In this document: piece by piece, positions 45,076 to 51,861 of the stretch | How the letters are laid out: each line of letters begins with the position of its first letter | Numbering within the stretch: position 1 is the first letter of the stretch | Source: UKL13-3 sp044353855 | GTDB taxonomy: Bacteria; Bacteroidota; Bacteroidia; UKL13-3 | Direction: 5' to 3' | Assembly: GCA_044353855.1 (NCBI GenBank) | Contig: JBILBF010000005.1 | Location: 1-64,000, forward strand | Length of the DNA: 64,000 bases | Translations under genes and position numbers: made by a program | The notes under the pieces: generated by a model | Database searches by the model: none | Seen by the model: only the letters and a program-made list of their open reading frames with translations | Told to the model about the DNA's origin: nothing

Positions 45076-45507
45076 TTAAATAAGAAAAACTTGAGTAAAA
45101 CTCTGCGTGGATTGTTTTCGAAAGAGAAATGGTGGAGGAAAGGTTAGATGGGTCTTTGCCTTAATATTATAATGAGTTAATAGTATTGGTGCAACTAAAA
45201 TTGGGATAGATGTTGCAACCTGATTAAGATGATTATGTTGTTCGTTAACTTCCGAACTTTCATGGAGTTTTAAAAAATCACTTGAATTTGCACAGCAACT
45301 TTCTGCAGGAGTAGTTTGTTTTATATGTTTGGGCGCACAGCAATCCTTAGTAGCAGTATGATTGCAAACAGCAACATTTTTGGCAATTGAAACAACGATG
45401 TGGCCATCTTTATTGCAAATCATTTTGTAAATAGGTATGCCAGTATATCCAACTACTATAGTTAGAGCCATTAATAAGCATATCGTTTTGTTTACAATAT
45501 TTTTCAC
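45076..45507 (-). CDS. HYC_CC_PP-type Cys-rich secreted protein
   Basis: A 143-residue protein with a signal peptide, Cys/His clusters (YKMICNKDGH, VCNHTATKDCCAPKH, ESCCANSSD), a His/Asn region and a C-terminal membrane-like segment followed by LTFPPPFLFRKQS. The CC and PPP marks match the HYC_CC_PP family, which as I recall is found next to TonB receptors in Bacteroidota. Metal binding is likely but not proven. The start is GTG at 45507; a TATATTTG box ends only 4 bases before it, which would give a leaderless transcript. Confidence 0.72.
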   Translation of the reverse strand: MKNIVNKTICLLMALTIVVGYTGIPIYKMICNKDGHIVVSIAKNVAVCNHTATKDCCAPKHIKQTTPAESCCANSSDFLKLHESSEVNEQHNHLNQVATSIPILVAPILLTHYNIKAKTHLTFPPPFLFRKQSTQSFTQVFLI

Positions 45508-45511
45508 TAAG

Positions 45512-45519
45512 CAAATATA
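45512..45519 (-). promoter_or_regulatory. -7 box of the metal-uptake operon
   Basis: The minus strand reads TATATTTG, an exact TAnnTTTG match, 4 bases before the GTG start at 45507. No TTTG lies at the -33 position; that place is taken by an inverted repeat (45522-45559). Confidence 0.45.
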
Positions 45520-45521
45520 CT

Positions 45522-45559
45522 AAAATTCAACTTATTACACCTACATCGCGTTGAATTTT
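45522..45559. promoter_or_regulatory. Inverted repeat, candidate operator of the metal operon
   Basis: AAAATTCAAC (45522-45531) and GTTGAATTTT (45550-45559) are perfect 10-base inverted arms separated by 18 bases, starting two bases from the -7 box and covering the -33 zone. This placement fits a regulator site. It lies between the divergent metal operon and the MBOAT gene. Confidence 0.45.
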
Positions 45560-45604
45560 TAACTTATCACCAAGCCTCAAATAACATTTTCTTATATTAG
45601 CTGC

Positions 45605-46996
45605 ATGCTTTTTAACTCTTGGGAGTATGTCCTTTTTTTACCATTGGTAGTGTGTTGCTACTATTTGTTAAACTATAAGTATAGGTGGATTTTATTGTTG
45701 CTAGCAAGCTGTATTTTTTATATGTACTTTATCCCAAAGTACATTCTCATTCTGTTTTTGCTTATTGTTATTGATTACTCGGCTGCACTTTTGATTCATC
45801 GAGCAAAAGGTGTTCAGCGTAAGATGATGTTAATAGTTAGTATATTGGCTAATATTAGTTTGTTGGCTTATTTTAAGTATTTTACTTTAGCCGTAGATTC
45901 ATTGCAAGAAGTTTTTAACTGGTTGCATGTAGCCAAAACGGTTCCACATTGGACAATAATTTTACCCATAGGTTTATCATTTCATACGTTTCAATCAATG
46001 GCGTATACAATTGAAGTATATCGGGGAAATCAACAACCCGAAAAACATTTAGGAATTTTTTCAGTGTATGTATTGTTTTTTCCTCAAATGGTTGCTGGTC
46101 CAATTGAGCGTTTTGCTGCTCTGGGAAATCAACTCAAACAACACCACTCTTTTGACTTAAACAATATCATTAATGGTATTCGGTTAATTGTGTTTGGTTT
46201 GTTTATTAAAATGGCAGTTGCTGACCAAATAGCCCCATTGGTTGATATGATTTACAGTGCACCTATTCAATATAATAATTTATCGGTTTTAACAGGTATG
46301 GTTTTGTTTTCACTTCAAATTTATGCTGATTTTTGGGGCTATTCAACGATTGCAATTGGTAGTGCAGGTATGATGGGTATAACCTTAATGGATAATTTTA
46401 AAGCACCTTATTTAGCAACTGGCATATCATCGTTTTGGAATCGTTGGCATATTTCCCTTTCAACTTGGTTTAAAGATTATGTATATATTTCATTGGGTGG
46501 AAACCGTACATCCATAATACGTTGGTGTAGTACAATTTTTATCGTATTTGCTTTAAGTGGATTATGGCATGGAGCTAATTGGACATTTTTAGTTTGGGGG
46601 TTAATTCATGCTTCACTATATTTAATTGAACGTTTTTGGACAACTCTTTTCCCAGTAACTTCCAATCGTTTTGTAATATGTATATCCTGGCTCTTTACAT
46701 TTTTGGGAGTTACAATAGCTTGGGTGTTTTTTAGGAGCCATTCATTTCATCAAGCTTTTCTCATATTGAAACAATTAACGATTGTGAATGGATATTCGCT
46801 TACGTTGACATGGAAAGTTCTGTTGGCTTGTTTCTTGTTTGTGTCAGCGGATATAATACTGGCAGGCAAACGTTTTGATCATTATATTCAGCATCAACCG
46901 ATACTTGTACGTTGGTTTATGTATACAGTTTTGTTATTTGGAATTACCATTATGGCAGCTGGCGAAGAGCAGCCGTTTATTTATTTTCAATTTTGA
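45605..46996 (+). CDS. MBOAT-family membrane O-acyltransferase (AlgI-like)
   Basis: A 463-residue membrane protein with ~10 helices. FFPQMVAGPIERF, FWNRWHISLSTWFKDYVYI, SLGGNRTS and LSGLWHGANWTFLVWG (catalytic His) are the marks of the AlgI/DltB-like MBOAT group, which moves acyl groups from the cytoplasm to an extracytoplasmic acceptor, usually together with a periplasmic SGNH-type partner. The protein encoded directly downstream fits that role. Acceptor unknown (polysaccharide is the usual guess). Confidence 0.92.
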   Translation: MLFNSWEYVLFLPLVVCCYYLLNYKYRWILLLLASCIFYMYFIPKYILILFLLIVIDYSAALLIHRAKGVQRKMMLIVSILANISLLAYFKYFTLAVDSLQEVFNWLHVAKTVPHWTIILPIGLSFHTFQSMAYTIEVYRGNQQPEKHLGIFSVYVLFFPQMVAGPIERFAALGNQLKQHHSFDLNNIINGIRLIVFGLFIKMAVADQIAPLVDMIYSAPIQYNNLSVLTGMVLFSLQIYADFWGYSTIAIGSAGMMGITLMDNFKAPYLATGISSFWNRWHISLSTWFKDYVYISLGGNRTSIIRWCSTIFIVFALSGLWHGANWTFLVWGLIHASLYLIERFWTTLFPVTSNRFVICISWLFTFLGVTIAWVFFRSHSFHQAFLILKQLTIVNGYSLTLTWKVLLACFLFVSADIILAGKRFDHYIQHQPILVRWFMYTVLLFGITIMAAGEEQPFIYFQF

Positions 46997-47000
46997 GGCT

Positions 47001-48026
47001 ATGGTAAATAAAATGAAATACGTACTATCTCGAGCTTTACTGCTACTGATCATATTATTCACTTTAGCTGGGGTGTATCAACATTTTTTTTGGAAACAAG
47101 ATTTGCAACAATATGCCGAGCAGTTACCTGAATTATGGCACAAATCTGATAGTTGTGATGTTTTGTATTTTGCTGAATCATCCAATGCAACATTTGCTGA
47201 TACGGATTCGAATAAGAAAAGTATAAGTGAATTATTAGCAATTCATTATCCTAATTTAATAATAGGAGCTCTTAATAAAGGTGCTGTGCATGCTGGTGTT
47301 TTTTTACCACTTATCACCCAAATTCCTTCCAACAGCAAAGTACAAACTATTATTGTTACACTTAATTTACGTTCGTTTGGTGCTGATTGGATTAACTCTG
47401 AATTGGAATCTCAATTAATGAAAAGCAATGTGCTTTTTGCACAACAAAATCCTTTTGTAAATAAATTATTCATGAGTTTTGGATATTACGACAATAAGCC
47501 TATTCATAAACGAAATGCAATTAGAGATGATCATTGGGAACATGACAGTTTACATTTCCCATTTGAATTTCCTTTTAAAACCGTTCGAACATGGGATATA
47601 ACATTTGGAAATGGCTTTTACAAAAACAACGATAGCAGTTGGAATATGGAAAAAATCACACTTGCGTGCCATTATATTAAATCATATGCTTTTCAAATTG
47701 ATACAATGACCAATCCTCGTATTAAAGACTTTGATGCCATTGTTAAAGTAGCAAACCAAAAAAAGCTGCGATTAATCTTTACGATACTTGCCGAAAATGT
47801 TGAATACGCTGATAGTTTGGTTGGTCCTGCGTTAAGTTACTTAATGCGCAACAATCGGGATTTATTGGTAAATCGGTATACTCAACAAGGTGTGGAGGTA
47901 GTTGATAATTTAGAATTGGTTGCAGGCTATAATTATATGGATAAACATTGGACAACAGAACATTATTTTTATGAAGGACGAAAACAAATTGCCGATAACT
48001 TAGCGTTGCATATCAAAATCCCTTAG
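47001..48026 (+). CDS. MBOAT partner, SGNH-hydrolase-like membrane-anchored protein
   Basis: A 341-residue protein from the ATG at 47001, four bases after the MBOAT stop; the frame is open earlier but overlaps the MBOAT gene. One N-terminal helix (ALLLLIILFTLAGVYQHFFW) is followed by a periplasmic domain. DVLYFAESSNATFAD may correspond to the SGNH Ser block and DKHWTTEHYFYEGRKQIAD to the Asp/His block near the C-terminus. Coupling with the MBOAT gene suggests it finishes the acyl transfer outside the membrane. The family match is weak, so this is mainly contextual. The 3' end overlaps the convergent gene by 27 bases. Confidence 0.62.
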   Translation: MVNKMKYVLSRALLLLIILFTLAGVYQHFFWKQDLQQYAEQLPELWHKSDSCDVLYFAESSNATFADTDSNKKSISELLAIHYPNLIIGALNKGAVHAGVFLPLITQIPSNSKVQTIIVTLNLRSFGADWINSELESQLMKSNVLFAQQNPFVNKLFMSFGYYDNKPIHKRNAIRDDHWEHDSLHFPFEFPFKTVRTWDITFGNGFYKNNDSSWNMEKITLACHYIKSYAFQIDTMTNPRIKDFDAIVKVANQKKLRLIFTILAENVEYADSLVGPALSYLMRNNRDLLVNRYTQQGVEVVDNLELVAGYNYMDKHWTTEHYFYEGRKQIADNLALHIKIP

Positions 48027-48875
48027 CATATTTTGTTGCTTTATCCACGTACCTGTTTTTTTGTTAAATATCAAATAATCATAAGTTCCATCGGGTAAAT
48101 ATGTTTCTGGATGACCCTTATCTTGTGCTCGAGTTGGAACAACACTTTCATAAATTAAATATCCTCTTTTATCTTCATACCTTAATGTCATGCTTGCTGA
48201 ATTAGAAAATTCAAATACCATCCGTTTGATCGGTTTGGCATATAATAAATCAAATATTGGTGCACCAAAAACAGGTTTGTTGTTTTCGAAAAAAAGAGAT
48301 TCTACAACTTTTTTATTGCTTAAAAGATTATGTCCATTCCAACCAATTAGGGTATAATAAGTTTTCTTTTTAACTGTATTTGAGATGATTTTATAATAAG
48401 TAGCCCCCCACCAAAAATTGTGATCTACTGTTGTATCTAGTGCATTTACAAATTTTTCCGAACGATCGATAAGTGGATAAAATGGACGAATAGTATTGGT
48501 ATCATTTGATTTTTTGATGAGTAAGGGATTCAATTGTAAAACGCCATAATAATGAAATCGGCCATCGTTTAACACCAAATTCCAGGTAATGATTCTAAAC
48601 ACATTATCAGGAGCATATATTATGGATACAGATTTAAGTGAGTCAAACTTAAAGTTGTATGAACCACCTACTCTTAAAGCGTAATTCATATGTTTAATAA
48701 AATGATAACCCGAGGTTAATCTTTCATCTTCATTAGTAGCCATTATCATTCGTTCGCCAAGCCCCATCATGCGTATTTGAAGATCGGCTAAAGTATCCCT
48801 CGAAAGCGAATCCCTCACTTGAGCATTAACAGCTACCGAAAAGGTAAGGAAGAAAACGAAAAAGACTTTGTTCAT
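48000..48875 (-). CDS. Secreted protein of unknown function
   Basis: A 291-residue protein with a signal peptide (VFFVFFLTFSVAVNAQV). After an N-terminal helix (LQIRMMGLGERMIMATNEDE), the body is mainly beta strands with aromatic segments such as HNFWWGATYYKII and YYTLIGWNGHNLLSNKK. I recognise no domain or catalytic motif; it looks like a conserved Bacteroidota periplasmic protein. Convergent overlap of 27 bases with the MBOAT partner. No operon partner on its own strand. Confidence 0.65.
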   Translation of the reverse strand: MNKVFFVFFLTFSVAVNAQVRDSLSRDTLADLQIRMMGLGERMIMATNEDERLTSGYHFIKHMNYALRVGGSYNFKFDSLKSVSIIYAPDNVFRIITWNLVLNDGRFHYYGVLQLNPLLIKKSNDTNTIRPFYPLIDRSEKFVNALDTTVDHNFWWGATYYKIISNTVKKKTYYTLIGWNGHNLLSNKKVVESLFFENNKPVFGAPIFDLLYAKPIKRMVFEFSNSASMTLRYEDKRGYLIYESVVPTRAQDKGHPETYLPDGTYDYLIFNKKTGTWIKQQNMLRDFDMQR

Positions 48876-48953
48876 ACTACAAGTGGTTAATAAGGTTAAT
48901 TAATCAATCGTTAAAGACATATTACCAAATACTTTATGAGTGGTTAATCCAAA

Positions 48954-50132
48954 TTATACTTTACGAATAACAATAGCAGAAGCCCCACCGCCACCGTTAC
49001 AAATTCCTGTAACACCAATACTTCCACCTTCATTGTGTAACACAGAAGTGAGTGTTGCAAGAATACGAGTACCACTACTTCCAAGTGCATGACCTAATGC
49101 AATAGCTCCTCCATATACATTTACTTTTTTGGGATCTAACCCCAATAGTTTATTGTTGATGATTCCAACTACAGCAAATGCTTCGTTTAATTCATAAAAA
49201 TCCACATCTTTTGCATCCACACCAGCCATTTTAAGTGCTTTAGGAATTGCCAATGATGGAGAAGTCGTAAACCATTCTGGAGCTTGAGCAGCATCTGCAA
49301 AGCCTATAATTTCGGCAAGAGGTTTTAGCCCTAATTCAATCATTTTTTCTTCACTCATTAACACAAAAGCTGAAGCGCCATCACTCAATGGCGATGCGTT
49401 GGCTGCAGTGATACTTCCAGCTTTATCAAATACAGGCTTAAGGGTTTTCATTTTTTCTGCATTCCCTTTTGTGTATTGCTCATCTTCGGTCATCAAAATG
49501 GGGTCTTTACCTTTTACCGGAATTTCAACTGCAACAATTTCATCTTTAAATGCATGTTTTGCATAAGCAGCTTTTGCTCGTTCATATGATTCAATTGCAA
49601 ATGCATCTTGTTCTTCTCTACTAATATTATGGTCTTTTGCACACAACTCGCCTGCATTGCCCATATGAAAATCATTATATACATCCCATAAGCCATCTTT
49701 AACCAAACCATCTATAATTTGGCCATGGCCTAATCGATAACCATTGCGAGCTTTATCTAAGTAATAAGGTACATTGCTCATGCTTTCCATTCCACCAGCT
49801 ACAACAATATTGTTATGACCCAACATGATACTTTGAGCAGCTAGCATAATAGCTTTTGAACCTGAAGCACATACTTTATTGACAGTAGTTGAAGGAACTG
49901 TATTGGGAATACCCGCATAAATCATTGCTTGAGTTGTTGGTGCTTGTCCGATTCCTGCTTGCAAAACACAACCCATGTATACTTCATCTACCTTATCAGG
50001 TGTTATGGCCGCTTTTGTGAGAGCTCCTTTAATGGCAATGGATCCTAATTGTGGTGCTGTAAATCCTGATAATGCTCCTCCAAAAGAGCCTACTGGTGTT
50101 CGAGCAATTGATATGATAAATACTTTTTTCAT
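48954..50132 (-). CDS. Acetyl-CoA acetyltransferase (thiolase)
   Basis: A 392-residue thiolase. The acylated Cys88 lies in VNKVCASGSKAIMLAAQSI, His348 in GGAIALGHALGSSGTRI and Cys378 in GICNGGGGASA, so the whole triad is intact. Length and sequence fit the biosynthetic type (AtoB/PhaA/ThlA), which joins two acetyl-CoA to acetoacetyl-CoA; a degradative role is also possible. Single gene, divergent from the class IV aminotransferase. Confidence 0.93.
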   Translation of the reverse strand: MKKVFIISIARTPVGSFGGALSGFTAPQLGSIAIKGALTKAAITPDKVDEVYMGCVLQAGIGQAPTTQAMIYAGIPNTVPSTTVNKVCASGSKAIMLAAQSIMLGHNNIVVAGGMESMSNVPYYLDKARNGYRLGHGQIIDGLVKDGLWDVYNDFHMGNAGELCAKDHNISREEQDAFAIESYERAKAAYAKHAFKDEIVAVEIPVKGKDPILMTEDEQYTKGNAEKMKTLKPVFDKAGSITAANASPLSDGASAFVLMSEEKMIELGLKPLAEIIGFADAAQAPEWFTTSPSLAIPKALKMAGVDAKDVDFYELNEAFAVVGIINNKLLGLDPKKVNVYGGAIALGHALGSSGTRILATLTSVLHNEGGSIGVTGICNGGGGASAIVIRKV

Positions 50133-50163
50133 GTTTAAAATGAATTGATTTAAATTTGATTGG

Positions 50164-50171
50164 CAAATGTA
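50164..50171 (-). promoter_or_regulatory. Candidate -7 box of the thiolase gene
   Basis: The minus strand reads TACATTTG, an exact TAnnTTTG match, 31 bases before the ATG at 50132. No TTTG at the expected -33 distance was seen. Confidence 0.35.
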
Positions 50172-50332
50172 GGCTTTTATGTTGATTCAGTATAGGGTGT
50201 TGATATGTTGATTGGCATTGTGGATTTATGTTTTAATCTATTAATGATTAACCTATATTTAGATGATTGGTTTTTAACGAAGTATTTTTTGATAAAAAGT
50301 CAAGAGTAGTTTCTTAAACTTGAAGAATAATA

Positions 50333-51076
50333 ATGGAGAAACATACATCAAAACTAAACAGAGCCTTTATATACGGGGATTTATTATTTGAAACCATCAA
50401 AGTTATAGATGGTAAACCTCTTTTGGCTCAAGAGCATTTTAATAGGTTAATTGAGAGTGCAACATTACTCAAGTTCGAAACGACTTTGAATACCAACGAT
50501 TTTATGGATTCAATTGAAAATGCTGTTTCCAAAAGTAATCTTAAAGATGCAAGAGTAAGATTTGTATTGCACCGAAATGCAAGTGGTTTTTATACGCCAA
50601 AAGATAATCAAACAAGTTATTTTGTGGATGTTTTTCCATTAACAATGGTTAATAAATACGTTCATTTGGGTATTTATACTGATAATTACAAGCAATGTTC
50701 GGAATTAGCTAATGTTAAAAGTGGAAATGCTTTACTCTATGTTATGGCAGGTATTTGGGCCAAAGAAAACGGTTTTGATGATGCGTTATTGATAAATGAA
50801 CATGGATCAATTTGTGAAGCAACAAGCGCCAATGTTTTTATCATTAAAAACAAGGTGGTTTATACTCCACTCTTAACGGAAGGGTGTGTAAATGGTGTAA
50901 TGCGCAACGTTATTATTCAACAATTAGTTGCTGATAAGTTTGAAGTGAAGGAGTGCATTCTTTCAATAGAACAATTGATGGATGCTGATTCGATATTTTT
51001 AACAAATGCCATCAATGAGGTAGTTTATGTTCACCAGGTTCAAGAAAAAAAATTCGCAATTACCCATATCAAATAA
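50333..51076 (+). CDS. Class IV aminotransferase / aminodeoxychorismate lyase-like
   Basis: A 247-residue fold-type IV PLP enzyme. FIYGDLLFETIKVIDGKPLL at the N-terminus and ARVRFVLHR precede the PLP Lys in NVKSGNALLYVMAG, and ICEATSANVFII carries the conserved Glu and Asn. The family includes branched-chain and D-amino acid aminotransferases and aminodeoxychorismate lyase (PabC). Length and the short form fit PabC or a D-amino acid enzyme. Convergent with the TlpA gene, 44 bases away. Confidence 0.83.
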   Translation: MEKHTSKLNRAFIYGDLLFETIKVIDGKPLLAQEHFNRLIESATLLKFETTLNTNDFMDSIENAVSKSNLKDARVRFVLHRNASGFYTPKDNQTSYFVDVFPLTMVNKYVHLGIYTDNYKQCSELANVKSGNALLYVMAGIWAKENGFDDALLINEHGSICEATSANVFIIKNKVVYTPLLTEGCVNGVMRNVIIQQLVADKFEVKECILSIEQLMDADSIFLTNAINEVVYVHQVQEKKFAITHIK

Positions 51077-51120
51077 CAAACAGAGCTACAGTAAGTAGAT
51101 TTAAAGTATTTGAGTTAGGG

Positions 51121-51618
51121 TTACTTTTTAACCATTAAGCTTTTAATTTTTTCTTCAAGTACAAATTCATCCCCTTCAACATATCCAACATGCGACCAAA
51201 CAATGTTTCCGTTTTGATCAATTAAAAATGTTTGTGGAGGGTTTAACACATTCATGGCACGGGCTAAGTCACTATTTACATCTAATATACAATCAAATGT
51301 CCAACCTTGTCCATCAACATAAGGTTTTACTTTAGGAACGTTGCGAGAGTTATCAATTGTAACAGCTACCAACTCTAATCCATATTTTTCTTTCCATTCG
51401 TCTAAAATCTCATTTATATTGGTCAACTCTTTTTTGCAAGGAGTGCACCAAGTTGCCCAAAATGACACGATGGTAATTTTACCTGATTTAGAGTAATCTG
51501 CCATGTTTTTGCTTTTACCATTCACATCTTTTAACAACATATTTGGCATTGTTTGGTTGTTTTGTGCAATGGAAATTGTTGCAAGAAATAGGAGCAAGGA
51601 ACCGATAAATATTTTCAT
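51121..51618 (-). CDS. TlpA-like thiol-disulfide protein
   Basis: A 165-residue secreted thioredoxin-fold protein with a signal peptide (IGSLLLFLATISIAQN). The active site is WATWCTPCKKE (Cys pair at ~57/60), the cis-Pro is in NPPQTFLID, and the insert of TlpA-type proteins is present. It probably reduces or oxidises periplasmic thiols. Encoded alone, divergent from the ddl gene. An inverted repeat lies in the shared upstream region. Confidence 0.9.
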   Translation of the reverse strand: MKIFIGSLLLFLATISIAQNNQTMPNMLLKDVNGKSKNMADYSKSGKITIVSFWATWCTPCKKELTNINEILDEWKEKYGLELVAVTIDNSRNVPKVKPYVDGQGWTFDCILDVNSDLARAMNVLNPPQTFLIDQNGNIVWSHVGYVEGDEFVLEEKIKSLMVKK

Positions 51619-51657
51619 GTGTGTATCGATGTTTAATTAATAATTACATAAATAATA

Positions 51658-51720
51658 GCAGGTTTGTTAAAAATGAAGAGTAAAAGTTTCGATTTCCTCC
51701 GTTCTATAGTAACAACCTGC
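51658..51720. repeat. Inverted repeat in the tlpA-ddl divergent region
   Basis: GCAGGTTTGTTA (51658-51669) and TAACAACCTGC (51710-51720) are inverted arms (11 of 12 bases, one extra T) around a 40-base loop. It lies upstream of both divergent genes. It could be an operator or RNA structure; nothing further can be said. Confidence 0.4.
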
Positions 51721-51806
51721 CAAATATACTTTTTTTGATAATAAAACATACATCATGCCACCTTTTGCAAACATTTCCACATCGCTTATTGTCCATTAAA
51801 AGCATT

Positions 51807-51814
51807 TATATTTG
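51807..51814 (+). promoter_or_regulatory. Candidate -7 box of the ddl operon
   Basis: TATATTTG, an exact TAnnTTTG match, 47 bases before the ATG at 51862. The -33 element at normal distance is weak (ATTG at 51788-51791). Confidence 0.35.
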
Positions 51815-51861
51815 TGTGCAAGGCAATGTCATAACATAATATTGTTAAATAGGAAACACAC

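Noticed and set aside
46875..47000. N-terminal extension of the MBOAT partner into the MBOAT gene
   Set aside because: The extension is out of frame with the MBOAT gene and has no conserved text; the ATG at 47001 fits a membrane anchor start.
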